A DNA stretch of 64,000 bases from an uncultured Alphaproteobacteria bacterium. Its GTDB lineage: Bacteria > Pseudomonadota > Alphaproteobacteria > CAAGCB01 > CAG-977. The notes beneath the pieces were generated by a model. It worked only from the letters and a program-made list of their open reading frames with translations, was not told where the DNA came from and searched no databases. Shown in pieces: positions 28,460 through 37,177 of this stretch; position 1 is the first letter of the stretch, and each line of letters starts with the position of its first letter. The DNA lies in the NCBI GenBank assembly GCA_944390195.1, contig CALXOZ010000006.1, forward strand, positions 56,064-120,063, given 5' to 3'. Position numbers and translations under genes: made by a program.

Positions 28460-28739
28460 GTTTTGTTCCTTTACTTTTATAAATATTTTTAGAACCACCG
28501 GCCATCGGACCATAAGCCCGTACCATAGATGACAGATGCGGTTCACGCGCACCCGCAATAACCAACAACACATGAACAAATACTATAGGGACAACAAAGA
28601 TCAAGGGATTCATTTCAAAGATCCCCATCCCCATAAACATGAAGGGGAATTGTATCGCCAAGTTGATAATTGCAGGTAAAAACGGCGCCCAGAAAATTCT
28701 TGGCGGCATTGCAACTGCTTTTAGAATTGGTTCTCGCAT
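28449..28739 (-). CDS. VirB3/TrbD-like inner-membrane protein
   Basis: 96 residues with two adjacent hydrophobic spans (about 18-42 and 45-62). The opening ILKAVAMPPRIFWAPFLPA and the REPHLSSMVRAYG segment after the second span fit the VirB3/TrbD family, small membrane proteins needed with VirB4 for pilus assembly. It directly precedes and overlaps the VirB4-like gene, the standard pairing. AGGA is 7 bases before the ATG. Confidence 0.8.
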   Translation of the reverse strand: MREPILKAVAMPPRIFWAPFLPAIINLAIQFPFMFMGMGIFEMNPLIFVVPIVFVHVLLVIAGAREPHLSSMVRAYGPMAGGSKNIYKSKGTKLAP

Positions 28740-28841
28740 CCATTCATCCTTTTCTTTTGTTCTAACTTAACAAAAAAAAATAAACAACTTATTTCTAAAT
28801 TTATAATATAAGCATCAAAAAATACAAACAAAGATTTTCAT

Positions 28842-28871
28842 AAAAAAAATTGCCGCAGTTTCCTGCGGCAA
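28842..28871 (-). terminator. Strong hairpin terminator between the pilin-like gene and virB3
   Basis: The 9-bp perfect stem TTGCCGCAG/CTGCGGCAA with a GAAA loop and an eight-base T run (minus strand) sits 19 bases after the pilin-like stop. Partial read-through would give much more pilin than VirB3/VirB4. Confidence 0.85.
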
Positions 28872-28889
28872 CTTTTCTTTATTACTCGA

Positions 28890-29189
28890 TTAGAGTGAGT
28901 CGTTAAAGCCTGCATCCTGTGTATTGGTGAAGTATGTAACGATCTGAGCTGCAATAGCCAAAATCAACAGACCGAATGCCAAAGAAGCAAACCATTTCCA
29001 TTTTACAGCACCGAAGATTGCGCCAACAGCCAAACCGACCAAACCGAAGCCGCCCATAACGAAGACAACTGTTTTAACGTTGTTAAAAAGTTCTGTACCT
29101 TTTGAGGTTACAACGCCAAATGCGTCTTGAGCGTAACCGTTTGTGGATGTGGCGAACAACAAAGCTAATGCCAAATATAAAAGTTTCAT
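28890..29189 (-). CDS. VirB2/TrbC-like pilin candidate
   Basis: 99 residues: signal peptide (KLLYLALALLFATSTNGYAQ), a short polar region, then two hydrophobic helices (about 41-62 and 69-88) joined by a tight basic turn (VKWKWF), ending TNTQDAGFNDSL. This is the layout of VirB2/TrbC pilins, which form the T4SS pilus by stacking membrane subunits. AAGGAG precedes ATG 29189. The gene has its own promoter and a strong terminator, as expected for a highly expressed structural subunit. It is the only pilin candidate seen in the 19-kb locus. Confidence 0.75.
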   Translation of the reverse strand: MKLLYLALALLFATSTNGYAQDAFGVVTSKGTELFNNVKTVVFVMGGFGLVGLAVGAIFGAVKWKWFASLAFGLLILAIAAQIVTYFTNTQDAGFNDSL

Positions 29190-29232
29190 TTCAAATCTCC
29201 TTGTTTTAAGGTTTAATGTTCTTCATACCTTC

Positions 29233-29261
29233 AGAATATGAGAAACAATCTCCAATGTCCA
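29233..29261 (-). promoter_or_regulatory. Sigma-70-type promoter of the pilin-like gene
   Basis: On the minus strand TGGACA (29256-29261), 17 bases, and TATTCT (29233-29238) lie about 45 bases before ATG 29189. Confidence 0.6.
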
Positions 29262-29297
29262 CAAATAAAAACACACACGCAAAAACACAATAACATA

Positions 29298-29320
29298 TTG
29301 AAATATAACTATAATTTCAA
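29298..29320. promoter_or_regulatory. Inverted repeat in the divergent control region, site 1
   Basis: TTGAAAT (29298-29304) and ATTTCAA (29314-29320) form an inverted repeat with a 9-base spacer. The half-sites match those of site 2 at 29354-29369. The 308-base region 29190-29497 separates the leftward T4SS-like and rightward pilus-like genes. Confidence 0.5.
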
Positions 29321-29353
29321 AAAATGACACTCGGGTCAAAAAATTGTCACGAA

Positions 29354-29369
29354 TTTGAAATATTTCAAA
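29354..29369. promoter_or_regulatory. Perfect 16-bp palindrome in the divergent control region, site 2
   Basis: TTTGAAATATTTCAAA is self-complementary and contains the same TTGAAAT/ATTTCAA half-sites as site 1, without spacer. It could bind the same dimeric regulator. A possible rightward -10 (TATACT, 29398-29403) follows, with no good -35, as at activator-dependent promoters. Confidence 0.5.
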
Positions 29370-29497
29370 AATCAATTTTTTCCTGTTTTCTTAACAGTAT
29401 ACTGAAAAATAAATGGAAATTTATTGATAATTAATAACTTTGTGGGTAAACTTCCTTATCAAAATATCTTTCAATCTTTTTGCCTATCAGAAAAATA

Positions 29498-31786
29498 ATG
29501 CTGCATCTAAAAAAAACAACAAATCTAAAACAAATTCTCCCATTTATAAGAAAATATTCCTTATCAGCAGGAGCCGCTGTTTTTTTAGCTTTTACTTTTT
29601 TGCTGATATTGGGGGTTTGTAAATTTTCTTTTTACGCATTAAAAAATCATCGCAATGTTCGTGAGCGTAATATAATCAGTTCTTATGCAGATGTTCCAAC
29701 AAATGCCGTTTTTACAGAAAAAACGTCTTATGCTTTAGCAGATCGAACAAAAAGAATCTCTTCCCCTTTGTCCCCTCAAAAACAGATTTATGTGAAAAAT
29801 GACAAAGCTGATAATAAGTTTGATACGAATCTTGCCGCGCCTGTTTTAGCACTTAACGTTCGTCCTGTTATAAATGAGTATAAACGTCCCCCTGTTATTT
29901 CTTCAAAAACGGATAATTCGATAGAGAATACACATTCCGTTATGGAATTTGACGAAAAAAATGATGATGCTGTTTCTTTAGATACTTTAATGATATCCGG
30001 AATAAATCTTTTAACAGAATCAAGTGAAAAAATTATAGCTTCAGAAAATTTGTTAAAAGATGAACCTTTTGTTGATGAAAAGAAAACTTCAGAATCCACA
30101 CCTTTGGAGAAAGAAGGAAAAGATGAGAAAGTTATAAAGATCAAGACGGAACCAACAGTTGTTACGACAAATGCAGAAAAAATAAAACAACGACAAAATA
30201 CCCCATCGAAAACATACTGGGTTGATGTTGACCATTTGCGTTCCCAAATAAAATCTCAAATAACATCAGAATCCGAGAATACAGTCTTATTAACAGCAGA
30301 TGCTGCATCACATACAGTTCAGAAAGAACAGCCTCGATTTGAAAATGTTTCATCAGTTTCAAAAACATCAAATGAATCTGTTTCTTTAAAAGAAAAGACT
30401 TCATCCACAGCTTTTTCTTCAATTCCTACAAAAAAAATTGCTGAGGCTGTGAAAAAAGAGAGCAAAACAGCATTAGCCGGGAACTCTCCAGAATTATGGA
30501 AGATCGCAAAAGTAAAAGGACAGAAGGAAAATGTTTTGGATAAGAGGGATTCTGCCGCAGAAGAAAAAACAAATAACGAATCGGATCCGAACTCGTTGTT
30601 AACAGTTTCATCGGAAGAAGAAAACAAAAATATTATTTACCGAAATGGTCGGCCGACCGATGTCGTAATAAAAAAACAACAAAAATCTTTAAATTGGCTT
30701 GAACGTCAAGAGGCGGCGGTGTGGACAAGTATGTCTCAAACAGACACACCTTCCGTATGGTCAGCCGCAGCAGATGCAAGTGATGTCCCGGCAGAAAGAG
30801 CAAAAGCTTTCAGGGTTGCGGAAGATATCACGACAACACAAGAAACAACTTCTACGGAAGAACAAAATGTCAATATGGCTTCAGACGCACAAGCGACTCA
30901 AACTATAACGGAAAATAATTCTGTAGAAGAAAAAGCAAAAACAGATCAAGAAAAAGATGTTTTAAATTCAGCTCCGCTTCGTGTTATCGGTGAAAAGGAA
31001 AAGCCAGAAGGAAAAATCAATCCCCTTTTGCTTCCTTTAGGTAATCCGACACCTACTAATTTACCCACAACGAATGTTTCCACCCCTGTACAAACGACAC
31101 CAATTAATGAAAAGCCGACTTTGACGGAACAGGCTTCCCCCGTAGTTCCGAAGGTAAATCCTACAGGTTTATCCGAAATCCTATCCCAACAAAAAGAAAA
31201 TCCAGAGCAGAAAAATCAAAAGACGGAAAACTCAGAAGAAAATGACGGCTTAATGAATAAACTCTTTTCTTTCTTTGGAAAAACAGAAACAGATCCAGAT
31301 GAAATGCCGAGTCTCGGGACGGGAAGTTCTGTAAAAAGTAAAGAAAATACAAATAAAAATACGAAAAAGAAGCAAACGAAAAGAAAAGTTGTCTCAAGTT
31401 CAAAGAATCAAATTGTAAAAGATGATGACAAAGATATCATAACAACAGAAATGCGTTTAACTTTTAAACCCGGCAGTTCAGAAATATCCGCTCAATCTGT
31501 GAAATGGATAAAAGATTTTGGTCAAAGAGCAAAATTGGATATTCAGAATGCAATTGAAGTTAGGATGAGCAATCTTGATCAGGAAATACAAGAAAAAAGA
31601 TTTGCTTTGATTCGTAGTGCACTCTTAGGAGTTGGCTTACAAGAAGTTCAAATTATTCCGGTTGTAACCGATAGAACTCCTCATACAATCGTTTTAAGAA
31701 TGATTGTCTTGCCCGAGGAAGGCTATACAGAATACACGACAGAGTTAGGTGGAGTTAAAGAGCGAATGTATTATAAGAAATGGTGA
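29498..31786 (+). CDS. Membrane-anchored protein with long disordered linker and OmpA-like C-terminal domain
   Basis: About 762 residues. The N-terminus is basic and followed by one membrane span (about 20-45, SAGAAVFLAFTFLLILGV). Then comes some 580 residues of Glu/Lys/Ser/Thr-rich, probably disordered sequence. The C-terminal domain (about 645-760) begins TTEMRLTFKPGSSEISAQSVKWIKDF and continues with EKRFALIRSALLGVGLQEVQII, which fits the OmpA-type peptidoglycan-binding fold. The protein would span from the inner membrane to the cell wall. Neither ATG 29498 nor the upstream TTG 29480 has a clear ribosome binding site. First gene of the rightward half of the locus. It has the layout of DotG/PilL-like scaffolds but no recognisable VirB10 or PilL N-terminal domain. 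Confidence 0.75.
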   Translation: MLHLKKTTNLKQILPFIRKYSLSAGAAVFLAFTFLLILGVCKFSFYALKNHRNVRERNIISSYADVPTNAVFTEKTSYALADRTKRISSPLSPQKQIYVKNDKADNKFDTNLAAPVLALNVRPVINEYKRPPVISSKTDNSIENTHSVMEFDEKNDDAVSLDTLMISGINLLTESSEKIIASENLLKDEPFVDEKKTSESTPLEKEGKDEKVIKIKTEPTVVTTNAEKIKQRQNTPSKTYWVDVDHLRSQIKSQITSESENTVLLTADAASHTVQKEQPRFENVSSVSKTSNESVSLKEKTSSTAFSSIPTKKIAEAVKKESKTALAGNSPELWKIAKVKGQKENVLDKRDSAAEEKTNNESDPNSLLTVSSEEENKNIIYRNGRPTDVVIKKQQKSLNWLERQEAAVWTSMSQTDTPSVWSAAADASDVPAERAKAFRVAEDITTTQETTSTEEQNVNMASDAQATQTITENNSVEEKAKTDQEKDVLNSAPLRVIGEKEKPEGKINPLLLPLGNPTPTNLPTTNVSTPVQTTPINEKPTLTEQASPVVPKVNPTGLSEILSQQKENPEQKNQKTENSEENDGLMNKLFSFFGKTETDPDEMPSLGTGSSVKSKENTNKNTKKKQTKRKVVSSSKNQIVKDDDKDIITTEMRLTFKPGSSEISAQSVKWIKDFGQRAKLDIQNAIEVRMSNLDQEIQEKRFALIRSALLGVGLQEVQIIPVVTDRTPHTIVLRMIVLPEEGYTEYTTELGGVKERMYYKKW

Positions 31787-31983
31787 TTTTTTAATAAAAT
31801 GACCTTGCTTTCGATACTTGATTGAAAAAGTTTTATAAATTTGGTATCTCTTTAAGTAGGTGTTCTTTAAAAAAACAAAAGCTATTGATGGTTTTTACTT
31901 TTATAAAGGATTTCTTAAATAATTTGATGCTTTAATTATACCCCTAAAGAAGCGTTTTGATCTTATCACTTTGGAGATTTTTT

Positions 31984-32682
31984 ATGGCGTATCCGTATAA
32001 AAAATTAAATATATTCAACATATTAGCAACTATTTTTTTACTAAACGGATGTACTCAATTTGTTGAAGACGAACAGGCGTGGCCCGGTGTATCTGCCGGT
32101 ACGATATCTTCGGCTCCCGAATTTACAGCTCCGGTTGGTGGCGGTCAGTTCGGTCAAAGGACTCCCCCTGATGTCTTACAAAATACATACGGTTATCGCG
32201 GAGAAGATTTAGCTGCAACAGCTCCAAGCACTGGAGTCGCCGGTAACGGGTTATACAGCTATGACAGTTCCGCACAATCAACTCTGAATGCCGGAACGCT
32301 GAACGATATTCAAAATCAAAACGCAATGAACACAGCCGGTTCCTCAGATGTTTCATCTATGGCATCAACTTCGCAGACTCAAAACCAAGGTGAGGAAATC
32401 TATGATCCTGCCGATCCGGTAGAAGATTGGTTGGCAACAGAAGGAAGCTCTATGCGTTCACTTTTAACGGAATGGGGCGATAGAGCCGGATGGCGGGTTG
32501 TTTGGAGTACCGATCGTGAATATGTATTAGAAGCAGGTGCAATGTTCCGAGGACGTTTTATGGATGTGGCGTCCGCACTTATCCGGTCATTTGCCCGCGC
32601 TCGTCCCTCTCCGTGGGGAACGTTTTATAAAGGTAACCGCGTATTATTAGTGACCACGCAGGAGGACGAAAATGCGGACTAA
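31984..32682 (+). CDS. Lipoprotein with TcpQ/PilL C-terminal domain
   Basis: 232 residues from ATG 31984 (GGAG 7 bases upstream). The lipobox is LLNG-C at Cys23, so it should be an outer-membrane lipoprotein. A Gly/Ser/Gln-rich middle leads into a C-terminal domain (about 150-225) with SMRSLLTEWGDRAGWRVVW, ADYVLEAG-like EYVLEAGAMFRG and FYKGNRVLLVTTQ, the pattern of the TcpQ C-terminal domain shared by Vibrio TcpQ and plasmid R64 PilL. Such proteins help the secretin assemble in the outer membrane. The next gene encodes the secretin and overlaps by 11 bases. Confidence 0.8.
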   Translation: MAYPYKKLNIFNILATIFLLNGCTQFVEDEQAWPGVSAGTISSAPEFTAPVGGGQFGQRTPPDVLQNTYGYRGEDLAATAPSTGVAGNGLYSYDSSAQSTLNAGTLNDIQNQNAMNTAGSSDVSSMASTSQTQNQGEEIYDPADPVEDWLATEGSSMRSLLTEWGDRAGWRVVWSTDREYVLEAGAMFRGRFMDVASALIRSFARARPSPWGTFYKGNRVLLVTTQEDENAD

Positions 32683-34255
32683 GCAATTATTTTTTGTTTT
32701 TGGTGCTTGCTTGATTGGATTGACATCATGCAGCCTGTACCGATCCAATTTGAAAGAAACGGACAGAACTCTTGATAAGATTGAAAGCACATTGGAAAGA
32801 CCTTTTGCCGCTTCAGATCAGTATAGACTGGATACAATTGACGTTAAAGACGACATTTGGTTGGGTAACCAAAGTATTCGTGTTAACGAAGGGGATCCGT
32901 TACCTGCTCGTTTTGAAACCGAAGACGGCATTACTTTAGTCAGTACATCTCCCGTTTCACTACTACAGATTGCGGAACAAATTACATCTTTAACAGGGAT
33001 TACCGTTCGCGTTGATGACATGATTTTAAATGAAGTTAAATCTGCCACTCAAGGCGAAACAAATGTTGACGAAATAGGCGGAGTTTCCAACAATACGAAC
33101 ACAGAACTGTTTATGCCGACTTATTCGGGGAAATTGAGCGGTCTGTTAGATCAAATTGTATCTCGATTTGCCTTATGGTGGAGATATAAAAATGGCGTTA
33201 TTACATTTTATAAAATGGAAACACGTGTATTCACAATTTACGCTTTACCAGTAACCTCGAATATGTCTGCAAACATTGCAGGAACGGCGTCCGGAGAAAT
33301 GGGGGATACAACATCTGCATCCATGGATTCTGAAATCGAATTAGATTTTTGGACTCAATTGGAAGAAGCCGTCACAGCTATGTTACCGGAAGGTGCAACA
33401 TTAAACGTCATTCCAACAAATGGTACAATGACAGTAACTGCTCCTCCTTTTACGTTGCAACGCATTTCACAATACGTTAACAGCATGAATGAAAAGTTGT
33501 CACGTCAGGTTGCAGTTTCTGTGAAAGTTTTAAATGTGACTTTAAACGATTCCAGACAAATGACTTTAAATGTTCAGTCTGTTTTGAAGTTTGTTAATGA
33601 TAAATTGTCATTCAATTTAAAATCGACTACGCCAGCAGTAGAAGGAATAGATAGCAGTTTAAGCATGGCCTTAATTCCGGGTGACAAACATATCGGTCCG
33701 ACAGAATTAATTATGCAGGCATTAAACACCCAAGGAACGACATCCTTAGTTACAAGTGCAGCTATTACGACAATGAACAACAGAATTGCGCCGATTCAAG
33801 TATCAACGAATGAATCTTACGTTGAAAAAATTGAAACGACAATGAATTCTGACACGACGTCAGTTTCCATTACTCCAGCAAAAATCAACTATGGTTTTAC
33901 AATGGAAGTTCTGCCACGTATTTTAGATCATGGTCGCTTATTAATGATGTTTACGATGACCTTGACTGAATTGGAAAGTATGGATACGGCATCCGGCGGT
34001 GGCACGACAGCAACAACCAGCGTTCAATTACCGAAAATCCGGACACGCGGTTTTGTACAAGAAGTCGCAATGACATCAGGATCTACTTTAATGTTAACCG
34101 GGTTTGAAGAAGTTAAAACATCTACATCAGACAACAAGCAATTATTTGCTTTAAACAATCTTGCAGATAAGAAACGTAATGTGATGGTCATTTTGTTGAC
34201 ACCGGAAGTTTTGATTTCTCCACTTTCTCCGGAAACCAGGATGAGAAACCTTTAA
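32672..34255 (+). CDS. pilN: PilN-type type IVb pilus secretin (lipoprotein)
   Basis: 527 residues. Signal peptide with lipobox GLTS-C (Cys20). PilN secretins form the outer-membrane gate for type IVb pili. An N-terminal domain with VSLLQIAEQITSLTGITVRVD (secretin N-domain/STN-like), an N1-type repeat with TLNVIPTNGTMTVTAPPFTLQRISQYVNSMNEKL, and a C-terminal secretin domain (about 290-520) ending IRTRGFVQEVAMTSGSTLMLTGFEE and NVMVILLTPEVL are seen. AGGAGG precedes the ATG. R64 PilN is of similar length. Confidence 0.88.
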   Translation: MRTKQLFFVFGACLIGLTSCSLYRSNLKETDRTLDKIESTLERPFAASDQYRLDTIDVKDDIWLGNQSIRVNEGDPLPARFETEDGITLVSTSPVSLLQIAEQITSLTGITVRVDDMILNEVKSATQGETNVDEIGGVSNNTNTELFMPTYSGKLSGLLDQIVSRFALWWRYKNGVITFYKMETRVFTIYALPVTSNMSANIAGTASGEMGDTTSASMDSEIELDFWTQLEEAVTAMLPEGATLNVIPTNGTMTVTAPPFTLQRISQYVNSMNEKLSRQVAVSVKVLNVTLNDSRQMTLNVQSVLKFVNDKLSFNLKSTTPAVEGIDSSLSMALIPGDKHIGPTELIMQALNTQGTTSLVTSAAITTMNNRIAPIQVSTNESYVEKIETTMNSDTTSVSITPAKINYGFTMEVLPRILDHGRLLMMFTMTLTELESMDTASGGGTTATTSVQLPKIRTRGFVQEVAMTSGSTLMLTGFEEVKTSTSDNKQLFALNNLADKKRNVMVILLTPEVLISPLSPETRMRNL

Positions 34256-34271
34256 TCAGGATGTTTAAAGT

Positions 34272-35645
34272 ATGGCTGTAGATGATGATGATGATGTAAT
34301 CTTGGACGACGTAAACGATGAATCGGAAGATATCGTAGTCGATGAAGAGTCAGATGAAAACTCTGAACCGCCTTGGGGTCCGACAATTGTTGTCAACAAT
34401 ACGACATATGCTGTCAGCTTATTTTGGCAACCTTTGCAGGATACAAGTGATCCCTATCCAGAAGTCCAAGAAACAGTTGACAACTTTATGGAAGGAGCAG
34501 ATTTATTTTGCTTACGCCAAGGGACGTCACCTCAGTATGGTATCGGTAATTCCACAGAAGGTCATAAAGCAGGACTACCTTCAGCAGCGGCAAGCATTGC
34601 AGAAGTGTTCCAAGATAAAGCCTCTTCTGTAGCGGTTTTTGAAGTAGATGAGGGTTGGTGGTTCATCGCAATCAGAAACGACTTGATTTTATCGGAAGAA
34701 GATTTTCTTTATTTAAACGAAGAAGATGCAAAACGGGCTTTTTATGCAATGATGGCTGTTCCAGATTGGGGACGGAAAATTGCACCGGCTTCTTGGGAAA
34801 TTGAGGGCACTGAAGAAGTTGACTTGTGGGATATTTTAAAAGCTCCGAGCGGGTCAAAGTTGATGCATATCAATAAAGCCCAAAAGCAAAAAATAAAGCT
34901 GTTAACTGTTGGTGCGGGTTTATTGGTGTTATTAGTCGGATATAAATTATTTTCAGGATTGTTTTTCGATGAAAAAAAACCAACCATCCGTCCTTTAGCC
35001 CCAATGAAACCTCTTTTTGAAGAGGAGATCCCTCCGCCAGAGGCTATTGTCCATCCATGGGAAAAATTAATTGTAACTGAAGATTTGTTAAATCGTTGCC
35101 AAGCTGCGGTGCAACAAGTAAAATCGATGATTATTCCAGGCTGGTCTTTAGGTGATGTCTCTTGTTCTGCATCCGGTTTGTCAACAACATGGACCATGAA
35201 TTGGGGATATATCGGTTGGCTGAAACGTGCTTTCGAGGAATATAACACGCGTGGATTAGACTTTTTAATCGACAATTCGGGGAAAACAGCAATCGTCAGC
35301 CTTTCAATCGGAGAACCGGTTTTACATTCTCAAGCCCCAAAAATGATGGTTTATGAGGCAAGAGAAGAGTTAACAAGTATATTCCAAGCCATTAATGTAA
35401 CGATATCTTTTTCAGAAGAAAAAAATGTCGTTAAGACTCAAACAACAAATGACGGGTTGGGAAATGAGATAAAAACAAGCAAAACATATTCGCACTTGAA
35501 TTTCTCATTTTCTTCAGATTTACCAATGGATGACTGGCTGTTTGTATTCAACAAGTTTCCAGCATTGGAAATCACTCAACTAAATTATAACCCGAACGAC
35601 AACATCTGGACTTATGAAGGACGCATCTATGAACCAATTCCTTAG
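34272..35645 (+). CDS. pilO: PilO-type type IVb pilus assembly protein
   Basis: 457 residues. PilO is an inner-membrane protein that links the secretin and the cytoplasmic motor in R64-type pili. An acidic N-terminus (AVDDDDDVILDDVNDESED) precedes a conserved cytoplasmic domain with TTYAVSLFWQPLQD, a phrase typical of PilO2 proteins, and VFEVDEGWWFIAIRNDLILSEEDF. One membrane span lies at about 212-230 (LLTVGAGLLVLLVGYKLFSG), followed by a periplasmic domain. The acidic leader is unusual. It lies 16 bases after pilN and overlaps pilP. Confidence 0.82.
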   Translation: MAVDDDDDVILDDVNDESEDIVVDEESDENSEPPWGPTIVVNNTTYAVSLFWQPLQDTSDPYPEVQETVDNFMEGADLFCLRQGTSPQYGIGNSTEGHKAGLPSAAASIAEVFQDKASSVAVFEVDEGWWFIAIRNDLILSEEDFLYLNEEDAKRAFYAMMAVPDWGRKIAPASWEIEGTEEVDLWDILKAPSGSKLMHINKAQKQKIKLLTVGAGLLVLLVGYKLFSGLFFDEKKPTIRPLAPMKPLFEEEIPPPEAIVHPWEKLIVTEDLLNRCQAAVQQVKSMIIPGWSLGDVSCSASGLSTTWTMNWGYIGWLKRAFEEYNTRGLDFLIDNSGKTAIVSLSIGEPVLHSQAPKMMVYEAREELTSIFQAINVTISFSEEKNVVKTQTTNDGLGNEIKTSKTYSHLNFSFSSDLPMDDWLFVFNKFPALEITQLNYNPNDNIWTYEGRIYEPIP

Positions 35646-37089
35646 AAAATATTTTTGGTTGGTGGCAATGGTTATTTCCGTTTCCGCTTCCCCAGCAAAT
35701 GCAGATGATTTGTTTGACGATTCTTTTTTTGCCGATCCGGCTCCCGCTGACGCGGTCAAGTCGGCAGATGCGAATAAAGATACCGCCTCTGCCGTTGCTC
35801 AAGAAAAAAAAGTAGCAGAAGCCCCTGCTGTAGTAAAAGAGGAACAGCCTCAGGTTGATAAAAAATCGAAACAAAAAAAGGATTCGACAACTAAAAAAAC
35901 ATCATCCGCTTCTTTAGACAAGGAATCCGAGAAAACAGCACAAAATACAACCTCAAGTAAACAAGTGCCTCCTTTGGAAGCTCCCTCTGCTATACCCGCC
36001 CCCTCCGCTGCGGTCTTCGAGACATCAGCTTTCGATGCTCCAGCCGTCAATAAAACCGACAAAATCGATTTTCAAGCTTCGGGTATGAATTTATCAACAC
36101 CTCCAAGCGAACAAATACTTGGAAAAGTTTCCAGCGATATTTTCCGCGAAATGGCAGAAATGGAACGCGAAAATAGTACTCTGATGCTCCAATTGAAAAG
36201 AGAACAACTTCGTTCGGAAATTGATGCTCTGAAAACCGCTAACAGACAATTGTTGTTTGATGAAATTGAACGCCGTGAAAAAATGACTCAAGCTCGGTTA
36301 GAATGGGAATTGGCTCAGGATCTGAAGAGACAAGAAGCTTTGGAAAGAAAACAACGGGCTGAAATCAGGCAAAAACAAATCGAAGCGGCCTTAAAACGTG
36401 AAGAAGATCGTCGTATTCAAAAAATGAAAGACGAAGAAACCGCTCGCATACAAAAAGAAAAAGAAGAAAAAGAAGCTATTGCTCGTAAACAGGAAGAATT
36501 AAAGAAAAAATATGACGCGGCCTCTTTAGTTCGTATTAATAATTTAAAGCCTGTCCTTATGGCAGTAACCAAGCCTGAAAAGATCAAGCGTATTCCTGCT
36601 TCATCACGCATTTCAAATACGTTGACATCTCGCGGTGCCGATCTGCTGTCCAAAAAGAAAGCGGGAGAAGCTTTGTCAACAGTAATGGCTGACAAAAGTC
36701 TGAATGCTAATGTTGAACCGGCATCCGCTTTATATGCAGTTTCAGAAATCCGTGGAACGGCAGGTTCTTTGATTGCAAAGCTGATTTCGAAAAAAGATAA
36801 AATCACTTTCTTTGTTAAAAAGTCGACTGTTCTGCCCAGCGGGCACACTGTAATTGATATCGATAAGGATTTCGTACTGGTGCAAATGGGTAAAACAAAC
36901 GAAATGATTGGATTCCCCTCTGCAGGATTATTGACAGATTTAAATGATGCTGACGAACAGGAAATCAATAATAACCAAGGAAATGAAAATATCAGATATC
37001 GTTACTCTTCTCGTAAACGGAGCAGACCTCCTGTTGCGGCAACAGTAAATAAAGCTCCGACTTTTTCCGGTGCAAGTTTAGCTCAGTAA
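35629..37089 (+). CDS. pilP: PilP-like type IVb pilus protein with large coiled-coil extension
   Basis: 486 residues from ATG 35629, chosen for AAGGA 7 bases upstream and the signal peptide (YFWLVAMVISVSASPANA). The C-terminal part (about 360-440, ALYAVSEIRGTAGSLIAKLISKKD with GHTVIDIDKDFVLVQM) resembles PilP. In R64 PilP is only about 150 residues; here some 330 residues come before, including a Lys/Pro/Ala-rich linker and a long charged coiled coil (about 185-305, many E/K/R/Q heptads). It would be periplasmic, and would reach between membrane and secretin. The assignment of the C-terminal domain is moderate. Confidence 0.7.
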   Translation: MNQFLRKYFWLVAMVISVSASPANADDLFDDSFFADPAPADAVKSADANKDTASAVAQEKKVAEAPAVVKEEQPQVDKKSKQKKDSTTKKTSSASLDKESEKTAQNTTSSKQVPPLEAPSAIPAPSAAVFETSAFDAPAVNKTDKIDFQASGMNLSTPPSEQILGKVSSDIFREMAEMERENSTLMLQLKREQLRSEIDALKTANRQLLFDEIERREKMTQARLEWELAQDLKRQEALERKQRAEIRQKQIEAALKREEDRRIQKMKDEETARIQKEKEEKEAIARKQEELKKKYDAASLVRINNLKPVLMAVTKPEKIKRIPASSRISNTLTSRGADLLSKKKAGEALSTVMADKSLNANVEPASALYAVSEIRGTAGSLIAKLISKKDKITFFVKKSTVLPSGHTVIDIDKDFVLVQMGKTNEMIGFPSAGLLTDLNDADEQEINNNQGNENIRYRYSSRKRSRPPVAATVNKAPTFSGASLAQ

Positions 37090-37105
37090 TTAGATAAAGT
37101 TGTTT

Positions 37106-37131
37106 CAGCAGAGAAAATCACTTCCCTGCTG
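37106..37131 (+). promoter_or_regulatory. Stem-loop between pilP and pilQ
   Basis: CAGCAG(A)GAA pairs with TTC(C)CTGCTG around a six-base loop. It has no T run, so it is more likely an mRNA processing or stability element than a terminator. Confidence 0.4.
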
Positions 37132-37177
37132 AGTTGTAAAGGCGTTGTAACGCTACAAATTTTAAGGGTGGAAAGTC

